A stretch of 64,000 nucleotides of DNA from Clostridiales bacterium (GCA_022785125.1 JALFRA010000007.1:62001-126000); one strand, 5' to 3'. Shown: positions 53,101 through 61,887, numbered from the stretch's first letter. Notes: generated by a model from the letters alone, not told the origin. Made by a program: numbers and translations.

Positions 53101-54381
53101 ATGGTAAGCAAGCAGTACCCCCGGCTGGGGGAGACCGTATTTCATGAGATCCTGGAGAACGGGCTCCACATCTATGTGGACCGCCGCCGGGACTTCCAGA
53201 AGAGCTACGCTTTCTTTGCCACCAACTACGGCGGCATGGATATGCGCTTTTTCCAGGACGGCCGGTGGAAGGATACCCCGGCGGGGGTGGCCCACTTCCT
53301 GGAGCACAAGATGTTTGACACCGAGGACGGCAACGCCCTCCAGGACCTGGCGGCCAACGGAGCCTCTCCCAACGCCTTCACCAGCTCCGCCATCACCGGC
53401 TACTACTTTGAGAGCACCGAGAAGTTCTTCGACAACCTGAAGATCCTGCTCTCCTTTGTGTCCATCCCTTACTTTACCCAGGAGAGCGTGGACAAGGAGC
53501 AGGGCATCATCGGTCAGGAGATCCGCATGGTGGAGGACGACCCGGAGAACCAGGTGTTCTACGCCCTGATGGAGTGCCTGTACGATCACCATCCCATCCG
53601 GGTGCCCATCGCCGGTACCCAGGAGTCCATCTCCCACATTACCGCCGGCACCCTCTATTCCTGCCACAAGGCCTTCTATAACCCGGCCAACATGGTGCTC
53701 ACCGTGGCGGGCGACGTGGACCCGGAGCAGGTGTGCGCCATTGCCAAGGAGATCCTGCCCAAGGACTCTCTGGGCCAGATGGAGCGGGACTACGGCGGGG
53801 AGGAGGCCCCCAAAGCCGCGGCCTCCGAGAAGGAACTGACCATGGAGGTGTCTACTCCCATCTTCATGCTGGGCTTCAAGTGCGATCCCGCCAAGAAGGG
53901 AGAGGAGTGGATGCGCCGGGAGCTGGCGGGCGAGCTGGCCTGCGAGGCTCTGCTGGGCAACTCCACCCCCCTGTATGCCCGGCTGTACAGCCAGGGGCTG
54001 ATCAACAAGAATTTCAGCTACGGCTTTGAGCTTTATCCCGGCTGCGCTATGATGGTGGCCGGCGGCGAGAGCCGTGACCCCAAGAAGGTGCGGGACGCGG
54101 TGCTGGCCGAAGGGGAGCGTCTGGCCCGGGAGGGTATCGACCCCGGCCTGTTCCAGCGGCTGAAGAAGGGCGTCTACGGCGCCAAGGTCCGGGGCCTCAA
54201 CTCCTTTGAGTTTACCTGTATCTCCATGGCCCAGTCCCACTTTACCGGGGTGGACTACTTCAAGTTCCCGGAGATTTTCGACTCCATCGACCAGGCCTGC
54301 GTGGAGGACTGCATCCGCAGCTGGGTGACCGCTGAGCGGTGCGGCTTGGCCGTGGTGCGCCCGGGGGAGGGTGAGGCCTAA
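53101..54381 (+). CDS. yfmH: M16-family zinc metallopeptidase, YfmH type
   Basis: A 426-residue active M16 peptidase. The inverted zinc motif HFLEH is in PAGVAHFLEHKMFDTEDGNA, with the downstream Glu region in DKEQGIIGQEIRMVEDDPEN, and NMVLTVAGDVDPEQV follows. It is paired with the inactive YfmF-like protein, probably as a heterodimer around a closed chamber. The stop overlaps the lgt start (TAATG). The substrate in this organism is not known. Confidence 0.9.
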   Translation: MVSKQYPRLGETVFHEILENGLHIYVDRRRDFQKSYAFFATNYGGMDMRFFQDGRWKDTPAGVAHFLEHKMFDTEDGNALQDLAANGASPNAFTSSAITGYYFESTEKFFDNLKILLSFVSIPYFTQESVDKEQGIIGQEIRMVEDDPENQVFYALMECLYDHHPIRVPIAGTQESISHITAGTLYSCHKAFYNPANMVLTVAGDVDPEQVCAIAKEILPKDSLGQMERDYGGEEAPKAAASEKELTMEVSTPIFMLGFKCDPAKKGEEWMRRELAGELACEALLGNSTPLYARLYSQGLINKNFSYGFELYPGCAMMVAGGESRDPKKVRDAVLAEGERLAREGIDPGLFQRLKKGVYGAKVRGLNSFEFTCISMAQSHFTGVDYFKFPEIFDSIDQACVEDCIRSWVTAERCGLAVVRPGEGEA

Positions 54382-55448
54382 TGGGTACCGTATCCTTTCC
54401 CGGCCTGGGGCTGGAACTGACCATGAATCCCATCGCCTTCCGGGTCTTTGGATGGCCCGTCCACTGGTACGGCATGATCATCGCCGCCGGCTTCTTGCTG
54501 GCGGTGGTGTATTGCTCCCGGAAGGCGCCCCAGTTCGGCATCCGCCAGGATGATATCATCGATATGCTCTTTTTTGCCGTGCCCCTGTCCATCATCGGGG
54601 CCCGGCTGTACTACATCATTTTCTACCTGGATTTGTACCGCAGGCCGGACGGCTCGCTGGACTTCGGGGCCATGGTGCGCATCTGGGACGGCGGCCTGGC
54701 CATCTACGGCGGCGTCATCGTTGCGGTCATCACCCTGTTCGTGTTCTGCAAGGTGCGGAAGATCAAATTTCTGGCCTTTGCCGACCTGGGCGCCTACGGA
54801 ATGCTCATCGGTCAGCTGGTGGGCCGGTGGGGCAACTTTGTCAACATCGAGGCCTATGGCGGACCCACCGATCTGCCCTGGCGCATGGGCATCTACGAGT
54901 ATGTGAACGGTGCCCGGCAGTATGTAGAGGTCCATCCCACCTTCCTGTACGAGTCCCTGTGGAACCTGGTGGGGTTGGTGCTGCTCATCGTCATCGCCAA
55001 AAAGTGGCGCAAGTTTGACGGACAGATCTTTTTGAGCTATTTTGCCTGGTACGGGGTGGGCCGGGGCTTCATCGAGGGTCTGCGGACCGACAGCCTGTAC
55101 TTCTTCAATACCCCCATCCGGGTGTCTCAGGTGTTCGGCTTTGCCACCGCCGCCATCGCCATTGTGGCTTTGGTCTACCTGCTGGGCTTCCGCAAGCATG
55201 ACCCGGACAAGCTGTGGGTCAATCAGATGAAGGCCCATCCCCGGCTGGTGGCTCTGGTCTACCCTGAGGGACAGGGCGGCAAGTGGCTGACCAACCAGAA
55301 AAAGCGACTGGAGCAGGATTTTGCCAAGGTGGAGGAGTATGCCCTCCCCACCGATGCGCCTGCCGAGGACAAGGCGGAGATGATCGCCGCCCTGAAGGAG
55401 CGTTCCGACCTGAAAGAAGTGCTGGTCATGGACGAGGAAAAGAAATAG
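54381..55448 (+). CDS. lgt: Prolipoprotein diacylglyceryl transferase with C-terminal extension
   Basis: Adds diacylglycerol from phosphatidylglycerol to the lipobox Cys of prolipoproteins, the first lipoprotein maturation step. The protein is 355 residues with about seven membrane helices. The Lgt signature is LIGQLVGRWGNFVNIEAYGG, with IWDGGLAIYGGVIVAVI and the C-terminal RPDGSLD-associated loop and HPTFLYESLWNLVGL. About 70 residues of charged cytoplasmic tail (from HPRLVALVYPEGQGG) extend beyond the usual end, with unknown purpose. A terminator follows. Confidence 0.95.
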   Translation: MGTVSFPGLGLELTMNPIAFRVFGWPVHWYGMIIAAGFLLAVVYCSRKAPQFGIRQDDIIDMLFFAVPLSIIGARLYYIIFYLDLYRRPDGSLDFGAMVRIWDGGLAIYGGVIVAVITLFVFCKVRKIKFLAFADLGAYGMLIGQLVGRWGNFVNIEAYGGPTDLPWRMGIYEYVNGARQYVEVHPTFLYESLWNLVGLVLLIVIAKKWRKFDGQIFLSYFAWYGVGRGFIEGLRTDSLYFFNTPIRVSQVFGFATAAIAIVALVYLLGFRKHDPDKLWVNQMKAHPRLVALVYPEGQGGKWLTNQKKRLEQDFAKVEEYALPTDAPAEDKAEMIAALKERSDLKEVLVMDEEKK

Positions 55449-55491
55449 ACTGCTCTGCCGGTATCTTCAGTCCGGCGCGCAGCATACCCGG

Positions 55492-55535
55492 AAGGAACGC
55501 CGTACCCCATGGATGACGGCGTTCCTTCTTTCTTA
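55492..55535 (+). terminator. Terminator after lgt
   Basis: Perfect 12-bp arms AAGGAACGCCGT (55492-55503) and ACGGCGTTCCTT (55516-55527), then TCTTTCTT. Confidence 0.85.
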
Positions 55536-55556
55536 CGAAGAAAGGCGGTGTGAGAA

Positions 55557-56381
55557 TTGTATACTTATGACACTTTGGAAAAGGTTCCGCTTCATGAGAT
55601 GGCCCGGTGTCTGAACCTGGCCTTTTCCGACTATGCCGTTCCCGTCCATCTGGAAGAAACTGAACTCCCCGGATTTTTTGCCGCCAGCGGCATTGAGGAA
55701 AAACGGTCCTTTGGTGCCTTTCTGGATGGCAGGCTGATAGGTTTCCTCTTTCACGCCTGTCATCCATATCAGGGTCAGTCTGCCGCCTTTGCTGTGGGCG
55801 CGGGCGTGGTGCCGGGCCACCGGGGGAAGGGGGTATTCGCCAGCCTCTTTGCGCTGGCGGAACAGAGATTGAGACAGATCTCAACTGAGGCATACTATCT
55901 GGAGGTATTGCAGCAGAACGAGCGGGCCGTTGCGCTGTATGAGCGGCTGGGTTTTTCCATAACAAGAGAGTTGGCGGTGTTGCGTGCTGTCGCCAATCAC
56001 AATGAACCGGCGGCTGAAGGGGCAGCCTGGGCTCCGTTTACCGGCCTGGATCTGGCGGAGGGCTGCCGCCGTGCCCGGTACTCCTTTGAGCATTCCGACC
56101 ATGTTTTGGTGCTCCATCCCGAGAGGTATGGCGTTGTCTATCGAAAGAATGATAAGATTTCTGCCTATTGCATTTTTTCCAAGGCAGACGGCAGCCTGTG
56201 TCAACTGGGTTACCGCAGTCTGGAAGATCTGAGGAAGGTCGTTCAGACCCTCCTCGAACGATATGGCTGCATTACAGCCAAAAACATCGACTCAGATGAC
56301 GCAGAGGTGTTGGATATGCTCGCCTCTCTGGGCTTTCAAACGGTGGTCAAACAATTTGAAATGGTGAAGCGCCTTCAGTGA
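55557..56381 (+). CDS. GNAT-family N-acetyltransferase
   Basis: A 274-residue protein. The N-terminal GNAT domain (about 1-140) carries the acetyl-CoA loop VGAGVVPGHRGKGVFASLFA (R/Q-x-x-G-x-G/A type) and YYLEVLQQNERAVALYERLG. A second, weaker GNAT-like half follows (about 150-274; YGCITAKNIDSDDAEVLDML). The start is TTG at 55557 with AAAGGCGGTG seven bases upstream; no better start exists. The substrate is unknown. It sits alone between terminators. Confidence 0.85.
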   Translation: MYTYDTLEKVPLHEMARCLNLAFSDYAVPVHLEETELPGFFAASGIEEKRSFGAFLDGRLIGFLFHACHPYQGQSAAFAVGAGVVPGHRGKGVFASLFALAEQRLRQISTEAYYLEVLQQNERAVALYERLGFSITRELAVLRAVANHNEPAAEGAAWAPFTGLDLAEGCRRARYSFEHSDHVLVLHPERYGVVYRKNDKISAYCIFSKADGSLCQLGYRSLEDLRKVVQTLLERYGCITAKNIDSDDAEVLDMLASLGFQTVVKQFEMVKRLQ

Positions 56382-56390
56382 CGTTTAAGC

Positions 56391-56436
56391 AAAGATGCCT
56401 CCCGACCTTTGGGTCGGGAGGCATCTTTGCGTTTTT
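56391..56436 (+). terminator. Terminator after the acetyltransferase gene
   Basis: Perfect 17-bp stem AAAGATGCCTCCCGACC / GGTCGGGAGGCATCTTT (56391-56427) followed by GCGTTTTT. Confidence 0.9.
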
Positions 56437-56440
56437 GTGG

Positions 56441-56470
56441 TCATAAAGGGGGACGGGCCCTCATAGGGAT
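56441..56470 (+). promoter_or_regulatory. Possible sigma-E promoter of the spoIIIA operon
   Basis: TCATAAA (56441-56447), 14 bases, then CATAGGGAT (56462-56470) fits loosely the mother-cell sigma-E pattern, as expected for spoIIIA. No sigma-A-like promoter is visible here. The match is weak. Confidence 0.45.
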
Positions 56471-56500
56471 AGGGCAGACACCAAAGAAGGATGTGACGCT

Positions 56501-57412
56501 ATGCGGGAACAAGGGGATGTAACGCGGTATTTACAGGCGGCGGCTCTGCTGCCGCCCCATCTGCGGCGGCAGGCGGAGGGGGTGGACAAGTCCAGTCAGG
56601 CTGTGGCCGAGGAGCTGCGGCTGCGGGCGGGCAGGCCAATGACGGTGGTGTGCCCCACGGGGGAGCGGCCCCTGCCCGGTGGTGAGCCGGTGAGTCCAGC
56701 GGACCTGAGCCTGGTGGTGGAGATCGCCACCCGTGCCTCCGCCCACACTGCCATGGAGCGGATGAGAAGCGGCTTTTTTACCGTGCCGGGCGGCCACCGC
56801 ATCGGCATCTGCGGCAGCGCTGTGGTGAAGGATGGCGCGGTGTTCAATCTTCGGCAGCTGTCCTCCCTGGCCATCCGCATTGCCCGGCAGGTACCGGGAG
56901 CCGCCGCCGCTGTGGCGGACAGGCTGTGGGAGGGGGATCGCTTTCAAAGCACCCTCATCCTGTCCCCGCCGGGAGGCGGCAAGACCACCCTGCTGCGGGA
57001 TCTGATCCGCCGGTTGTCCGACGGAGGGAGCCACCCGCCCCTGCGGGTGGGGGTGGCCGACGAGCGGGGCGAGCTGGCGGCCATGTACAACGGCCTGCCC
57101 CAGTTTGACGTGGGGCGGCAGACCGATGTGATGGACGGCTGTCCCAAGGCGGAGGGATTGATGATGCTGCTGCGGGGGATGAATCCCCAGGTGCTGGTCG
57201 CCGACGAGATCACCGCGCCCCAGGACTGTGCCGCCCTGCTGCTGGCGGCCAACTGCGGCGTGCGCCTTCTCTGTACCGCCCACGCCGCCGACCTGGAGGA
57301 CCTGAAGACCCGGCCTCTGTACCGGCCTCTGCTGGAAAACCGCTGCTTTCAGAAGCTGGCGGTGCTCACTCGGGGGCCGGAGGGCCGGAGCTGTCAGGTG
57401 TACGAGCTGTGA
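56501..57412 (+). CDS. spoIIIAA: Stage III sporulation protein AA (ATPase)
   Basis: The secretion-type ATPase of the SpoIIIA-SpoIIQ channel between mother cell and forespore. The protein is 303 residues. Walker A is STLILSPPGGGKTTLLRDLI (about 150-165) and Walker B-like segment QVLVADEITAPQDCAALLLA. VADERGELAAMYNGLPQFDV is family-specific. It heads an eight-gene operon with overlaps or short gaps throughout. Confidence 0.96.
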   Translation: MREQGDVTRYLQAAALLPPHLRRQAEGVDKSSQAVAEELRLRAGRPMTVVCPTGERPLPGGEPVSPADLSLVVEIATRASAHTAMERMRSGFFTVPGGHRIGICGSAVVKDGAVFNLRQLSSLAIRIARQVPGAAAAVADRLWEGDRFQSTLILSPPGGGKTTLLRDLIRRLSDGGSHPPLRVGVADERGELAAMYNGLPQFDVGRQTDVMDGCPKAEGLMMLLRGMNPQVLVADEITAPQDCAALLLAANCGVRLLCTAHAADLEDLKTRPLYRPLLENRCFQKLAVLTRGPEGRSCQVYEL

Positions 57413-57921
57413 TCCGGCTGATGGGCGCCCTGCTGACGGTGGGAGGCGGGGCCTTTCTGGGTTTTGACGCCCACCGGCGGCTGAATCGGCGTGCCAGGGT
57501 GCTGCGGCAGCTGGCCGGGGCGCTGGAGCAGATGGACCGGGAGATCTCCTTCCGCCTTACGCCCATGCCCCAGCTGATGGAGGAGTTGGCTGCCGATTAT
57601 CCGCCGCCGGTGGGGGAACTGTTCGCCAACTGCCGGAAGGGCATGGAGGAGCTGGGGGAGCGCTCCCTGGCGGAGATCTGGCGGCAGGCTCTGGCGGATA
57701 CCCCGCTGGATCTGGAGGGTCGGGCTGCCGGGATTCTGGACGAGCTGGGGGAGGTATTGGGCCGGTTTGAGGAGTCCGGCCTGCGCTCCGCTCTGGCCCG
57801 GGCGGTGGCGGAACTGACCCGGGAGGCGGAACTTGCCCGGGAGGACGGGGAAAAGCGGGGCAGGATGTATCAGGTGCTGGGCTTGACCTGCGGCGGGCTG
57901 CTGGTCATTCTGCTGCTTTAA
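57409..57921 (+). CDS. spoIIIAB: Stage III sporulation protein AB
   Basis: A 170-residue protein of the spore channel complex. An N-terminal hydrophobic segment (IRLMGALLTVGGGAFLGFDA) and a C-terminal helix (MYQVLGLTCGGLLVILLL) bracket a helical cytoplasmic region resembling GspF-type secretion proteins (LEQMDREISFRLTPMPQLME). It starts at GTG inside the spoIIIAA stop. Confidence 0.93.
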   Translation: MIRLMGALLTVGGGAFLGFDAHRRLNRRARVLRQLAGALEQMDREISFRLTPMPQLMEELAADYPPPVGELFANCRKGMEELGERSLAEIWRQALADTPLDLEGRAAGILDELGEVLGRFEESGLRSALARAVAELTREAELAREDGEKRGRMYQVLGLTCGGLLVILLL

Positions 57922-57934
57922 AGGAGTTAAAAAC

Positions 57935-58129
57935 ATGGATGTGGATCTGATCTTTAAAATCGCCGCCATCGGAATTCTGGTGTCGGTGCTCAATCAGGTG
58001 CTCTCCCGGTCGGGCCGGGACGAGCAGGCCACCATGACCACCCTGGCGGGGCTGGTGGTGGTACTTATGATGGTGGTCCAGCAGATCAGCAGTCTGTTTG
58101 AACTGGTCAAGGACCTGTTCGGGCTGTAG
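57935..58129 (+). CDS. spoIIIAC: Stage III sporulation protein AC
   Basis: A 64-residue membrane protein with two helices (VDLIFKIAAIGILVSVLNQV and ATMTTLAGLVVVLMMVVQQI), the normal length. It is part of the SpoIIIA channel; the central GRDEQATM loop is conserved. GGAG precedes the ATG. Two bases separate it from spoIIIAD. Confidence 0.95.
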   Translation: MDVDLIFKIAAIGILVSVLNQVLSRSGRDEQATMTTLAGLVVVLMMVVQQISSLFELVKDLFGL

Positions 58130-58131
58130 CC

Positions 58132-58518
58132 ATGGAAACCATGCTGAAGGTGGGGGCGGTGGCCGTCCTGGGCGCTCTGTGCGCCGTGATGGTGAAGGGC
58201 ACCGCCCGGCAGCTGGCTCTGGTGCTTTCCATGGCCGCCGCCGCTGTGGTGCTGGGCCTGGCCCTGGGGGCGGTGGAGGACGTGGTGGCCATGGCGGAGG
58301 AGCTGCAGGATATGGCGGGGCTGTCCCCTGCGGTGGTGGCCCCCGTCATCAAGACGGTGGGCATTGCCATCCTCACCCACATCGCTGCCCAGGTATGCAA
58401 GGACGCGGGGGAGGGAGGCATTGCCGCCGTCACCGAGACGGCCGGCTCCGCCCTGGCCCTGTGTACCGCCCTGCCCCTGCTGCGGGCGGTGCTGGACACG
58501 GTGGCCCAGCTGCTGTGA
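58132..58518 (+). CDS. spoIIIAD: Stage III sporulation protein AD
   Basis: A 128-residue membrane protein with about four helices. The last conserved part (AGLSPAVVAPVIKTVGIAIL, then AAQVCKDAGEGGIAAVTETA) identifies the family. It lies two bases after the spoIIIAC stop. Confidence 0.95.
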   Translation: METMLKVGAVAVLGALCAVMVKGTARQLALVLSMAAAAVVLGLALGAVEDVVAMAEELQDMAGLSPAVVAPVIKTVGIAILTHIAAQVCKDAGEGGIAAVTETAGSALALCTALPLLRAVLDTVAQLL

Positions 58519-58548
58519 GAAGCTGGTACAAAAGAGGAGGGAAGGACC

Positions 58549-59640
58549 ATGATACGGCGTTTGGCGGTGCTGATCGTGCTGCTGACGGTGCTGACAGGTA
58601 CGGCCTGGGCCAGCCAGGGCGTACTGGACGCCCAGTCGGCTGCTCTGGACCTGGAGGGGCTGGAGAATGCCGGGGCGGAGTGGATGCCCGACGTGGACCT
58701 GTCTGCCGGGCTGGATCTGGACGGCAGCATCGGCCAGATCCTGGACACCGGCAGCGCCGAGCTGGGGAGCGTGATCCGCAAGGCCCTGCGCAGCGGGGCC
58801 CTGCTGCTGGCGGTGGTGCTCTTCTGCTCTCTGGCCGAGGGCATGGGGGCGGGCCAGGGGCCGGTGAACGGGGTGGCTCTGGTGGGGGCCCTGGCGGTGA
58901 CCGCCATTGCGGCGGCTGACGCAAACTCCCTCATCGGCATGGGCCGGGAGGCCATGGAGCATATGGACAGCTTCTCCAAGCTGCTGCTGCCTGCGGTGAC
59001 GGCGGCGGCCTCCGCCGCCGGGTCCCCGGGAGGCGCGGTGGCCCGGCAGCTGGCCACCATGCTCTTTTCCGACCTGCTCATCACCCTGATCAACCGGGTG
59101 CTGCTGCCCCTGGTGTATACCTATATCGCGGCCTGTGTGGCCTGGGCTGCGGTGGGCAACGATGGCCTCAAGCGGATGGCGGCTACCCTCAAGTGGGCGG
59201 TGACCACGGTGCTTACCGGCACCCTCATCCTCTTTGTCACCTATCTCACCATCAGCGGGGTCATCGCGGGCACCACCGACGCTCTGACAGTGAAGGCCGC
59301 CAAGTTCACCATGTCCAGCATGGTGCCGGTGGTGGGCGGCATCCTGTCCGACGCGGCGGAGACCGTGCTGGCGGGGGCGGGGGTGCTGAAAAATACGGTG
59401 GGAGTGTTCGGGATGCTGGTGGTCATTGGCATCTGCCTGGTGCCTTTCCTACAGCTGGGCTTCCACTATCTGACCTATAAGGTGTCCTCCGCTCTCAGCG
59501 CCGCCCTGTCGGGCAGCCGGGTGGCCGCCCTCATCGACCAGATCGGCGGGGCCTTTGGACTGATCCTGGGGATGACCGGGGCCTGCGCCCTGCTGCTGCT
59601 CATCTCCATGATCTCCGCCGTGTCGCTGGCAGGGGGGTGA
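58549..59640 (+). CDS. spoIIIAE: Stage III sporulation protein AE
   Basis: A 363-residue membrane protein with a signal-like N-terminus (RRLAVLIVLLTVLTGTAWAS) and seven or so helices. Diagnostic segments are GREAMEHMDSFSKLLLPAVT, DALTVKAAKFTMSSMVPVVG and GGILSDAAETVLAGAGVLKN. GGAGGGAAGG precedes the ATG. It forms part of the channel connecting mother cell and forespore. Confidence 0.96.
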   Translation: MIRRLAVLIVLLTVLTGTAWASQGVLDAQSAALDLEGLENAGAEWMPDVDLSAGLDLDGSIGQILDTGSAELGSVIRKALRSGALLLAVVLFCSLAEGMGAGQGPVNGVALVGALAVTAIAAADANSLIGMGREAMEHMDSFSKLLLPAVTAAASAAGSPGGAVARQLATMLFSDLLITLINRVLLPLVYTYIAACVAWAAVGNDGLKRMAATLKWAVTTVLTGTLILFVTYLTISGVIAGTTDALTVKAAKFTMSSMVPVVGGILSDAAETVLAGAGVLKNTVGVFGMLVVIGICLVPFLQLGFHYLTYKVSSALSAALSGSRVAALIDQIGGAFGLILGMTGACALLLLISMISAVSLAGG

Positions 59641-59644
59641 GACC

Positions 59645-60136
59645 ATGGTAGAATTTTTGGGGAAGTGGCTGATGGGGGTGACCTGCGCGGCCATGATCCT
59701 GGCCCTGGCGGAGGGCCTGTCCCCGGCAGGGGGGCCAAAACGGGCCGCCCGGCTGGCCGGCGGGCTGCTCCTGCTGCTGGCCGTGGTGAAGCCCTTGATA
59801 AGCCTGGACGGTTCGGCTCTCACCCGGGCCATGACGGAATACCGCCTGGACGCGGAATACTCCGCCCAGGCGCTGGAGGAGGAGAATAAAACCCTGATGA
59901 TGGACATCATAGAAGCCCAGTCCGCCGCATATATTCAGGACAAGGCGGCGGCGTTGGGCATCACCTGCACGGTGCAGGTGGAGGCCGACGAGGCGGCGGA
60001 ATACCCCATCCCCAAGGTGGTCACCATCACCGGGGAGCTGTCCCGGGAGGAGCGGGAGGCCCTCGCCGAACAGATCGAGGCAGACTTTGCCATCCCGGCG
60101 GACCGGCAGTATTACGAAAGCGGGGGAGCGGAATGA
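59645..60136 (+). CDS. spoIIIAF: Stage III sporulation protein AF
   Basis: A 163-residue protein. Two N-terminal membrane helices (FLGKWLMGVTCAAMILALAE and RLAGGLLLLLAVVKPLISLD) are followed by a ring-building-motif-like alpha/beta domain (ITCTVQVEADEAAEYPIPKV). It overlaps spoIIIAG by four bases. Confidence 0.92.
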   Translation: MVEFLGKWLMGVTCAAMILALAEGLSPAGGPKRAARLAGGLLLLLAVVKPLISLDGSALTRAMTEYRLDAEYSAQALEEENKTLMMDIIEAQSAAYIQDKAAALGITCTVQVEADEAAEYPIPKVVTITGELSREEREALAEQIEADFAIPADRQYYESGGAE

Positions 60137-60678
60137 ACCGGCGTCAACCGGAAAAGGGAAGCGGACTGGCCCTGTACAAGGGGCGGCTCATGGAGCTGTT
60201 CCATCGATATAAATACGCGCTGCTGGTGGTGGCGGTGGGGGTTGTTATGATGGCCCTGCCCGCCCTGAACGGAGGCGGGGAGGCCACCCAGACCCGGCAG
60301 CAGAGTGTCCGGGAGGTGGAGTTTGGAACGGAGGAACTGGAGGGACGGCTGGAGGAGGCCCTGTCTCAGATGGACGGGGTGGGGCAGGCAGAGGTGGTGC
60401 TCACCCTGCGGTCCGGTCCGGGGCAGGTACTGGCTCAGGATACCCAGAACTCGGTGCGGGAGGAGGGGAGCGAGTCCTCCCAGTCCACGGTGGTACTCTC
60501 CAAGGGCTCCGGCTATGAGGAACCGGTGATCCTCCAACAGCTTTCGCCCCAATATCAGGGGGCTCTTGTGGTATGCTCCGGCGGGGACGACCCCGCAGTA
60601 CGCCTGAAGGTGGTGGAGGCGGTATCCGCCCTCACCGGGCTGGGGGCGAATCAGATCTCAGTATCAAAAGGAAAGTGA
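60133..60678 (+). CDS. spoIIIAG: Stage III sporulation protein AG
   Basis: A 181-residue protein with one membrane helix (YKYALLVVAVGVVMMALPAL) and an extracytoplasmic ring-building domain (LEGRLEEALSQMDGVGQAEV, VVCSGGDDPAVRLKVVEAVS, LTGLGANQISVSKGK). In B. subtilis SpoIIIAG forms the 30-fold ring of the channel. It overlaps spoIIIAF. Confidence 0.94.
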   Translation: MNRRQPEKGSGLALYKGRLMELFHRYKYALLVVAVGVVMMALPALNGGGEATQTRQQSVREVEFGTEELEGRLEEALSQMDGVGQAEVVLTLRSGPGQVLAQDTQNSVREEGSESSQSTVVLSKGSGYEEPVILQQLSPQYQGALVVCSGGDDPAVRLKVVEAVSALTGLGANQISVSKGK

Positions 60679-60690
60679 GGCAGTAACAGT

Positions 60691-61275
60691 ATGAACGTAT
60701 GGAAACGAAACGCGGTGGTGGCCGCAGTGGTGCTCTTTGTGTGCGGCGCGGTGTACCTCAACTGGTCCTATCAGAAGGGGCAGAGCGAGGAAGCAGGCAA
60801 GACCCTTGGTGAGGCGGAGCTGGTGTCCATGCAGAGCGCCGACCCGCTGCTCAAAACAAGTCCCGCCCCTTCGGCGGACCCCTCCGCCTCGCCGGCGCCC
60901 ACCGCCGCGGACAAGAACAGCGGCTACTTTGACACCGCCCGGCTCAACCGCCAGCAGGCCCGGGACAGCGCCCTGTCCATCCTCCAGGAGGCCGCCGCCG
61001 ACACCAACGCCACCGAGACTATGAAGGCTGAAACCGGTGAGGCCATCCAGACTCTGGCTGACTACACCGTGTCCGAGGCCCAGATCGAAAATTTGGTCAC
61101 CGCCAAGGGATACGCCGACTGCGTGGCCTTCATCAGCGACGGCAGCGTCAGCGTGGTGGTGTCCGCCACCGAGGAGGGACTCACCGATGCTGACGTGGCC
61201 CGTATCACCGAGATCGTCACCAACGAGACCGGCCTGGAGGCCAGCGCCATCACCATCATTCAGGCGCAGCCCTGA
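60691..61275 (+). CDS. spoIIIAH: Stage III sporulation protein AH
   Basis: A 194-residue protein that in B. subtilis binds forespore SpoIIQ across the septal space. One N-terminal helix (NAVVAAVVLFVCGAVYLNWS) is followed by a Pro/Ser/Ala linker (about 55-75) and the YscJ/FliF-like domain (LNRQQARDSALSILQEAAAD, then GYADCVAFISDGSVSVVVSA, VARITEIVTNETGLEASAIT). It ends the operon. The interaction partner SpoIIQ is not in the window. Confidence 0.95.
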   Translation: MNVWKRNAVVAAVVLFVCGAVYLNWSYQKGQSEEAGKTLGEAELVSMQSADPLLKTSPAPSADPSASPAPTAADKNSGYFDTARLNRQQARDSALSILQEAAADTNATETMKAETGEAIQTLADYTVSEAQIENLVTAKGYADCVAFISDGSVSVVVSATEEGLTDADVARITEIVTNETGLEASAITIIQAQP

Positions 61276-61301
61276 GCTGGAGGGTCCCCGCCAAAAATCA
61301 G

Positions 61302-61329
61302 TTGTATTTTTTCTGATTTGTGGTAAAAT
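61302..61329 (+). promoter_or_regulatory. Promoter of the Asp23 gene
   Basis: TTGTAT (61302-61307), a 16-nt spacer and TAAAAT (61324-61329). Confidence 0.6.
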
Positions 61330-61362
61330 GGTCCCATAGTACACAAAAGGAGCGTGACCGGT

Positions 61363-61743
61363 ATGGGCGATGGAAAGGAATATATCTCCCGGCCTGACGA
61401 ACTGGGTAACATCCATATCTCCGAGGATGTGCTGGCTGTGATCGCGGCGGCCGCCGCCACGGAAGTGGAGGGTGTGGGCAGTCTGTCCACCAATCTGAGC
61501 AGCGATATCGCGGAGCTGCTGGGCGCAAAGAAGAATCTGTCCAAGGGCATCCGCATTACTATGGTAGGGGAGAGCGTCCGGGTTGACGTGTCCCTGCTGG
61601 TCAAATACGGCTATACCATCGTTGACGTGGCCAAAGAGGTGCAGAGCGCCGTCTTTAACGCCATTGAAAATACCAGCGGCCTGACCGTGGAGAATGTCAA
61701 CGTCCATGTGGCCGGCATCGTATTTGAAAAGGAACACAAGTAA
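61363..61743 (+). CDS. Asp23/Gls24 family envelope-stress protein
   Basis: A 126-residue cytoplasmic protein. The family core is GNIHISEDVLAVIAAAAATE, GVGSLSTNLSSDIAELLGAK, IRITMVGESVRVDVSLLVKY and the final VENVNVHVAGIVFE. The ATG at 61363 is ten bases after AAAGGAG; an in-frame GTG three codons earlier is too close to it. Such genes commonly lie just before nusB in Firmicutes, as here. It has its own promoter and terminator. Confidence 0.93.
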   Translation: MGDGKEYISRPDELGNIHISEDVLAVIAAAAATEVEGVGSLSTNLSSDIAELLGAKKNLSKGIRITMVGESVRVDVSLLVKYGYTIVDVAKEVQSAVFNAIENTSGLTVENVNVHVAGIVFEKEHK

Positions 61744-61756
61744 ATCAAGCCGTACC

Positions 61757-61797
61757 AAGGGCCTGTTGCAGAGCAAGCAACAGGCCCTTTTGTATGT
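61757..61797 (+). terminator. Terminator after the Asp23 gene
   Basis: Perfect 13-bp arms AAGGGCCTGTTGC (61757-61769) and GCAACAGGCCCTT (61777-61789), then TTTGTATGTTTT. Confidence 0.88.
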
Positions 61798-61879
61798 TTT
61801 GGCCGGTCCGCCCCAGGAAAAGGGGTTGGAATCTGGAGTCTAATTTTGAAATATCTCTTTCCTTTTTGCATACAGTTGA

Positions 61880-61887
61880 TGTATAAT
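61880..61887 (+). promoter_or_regulatory. Possible extended -10 of the nusB operon
   Basis: TGTATAAT is a strong extended -10 at 53 bp before nusB. A clear -35 is missing, though TTTCCT lies 18 bases upstream. Confidence 0.5.
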
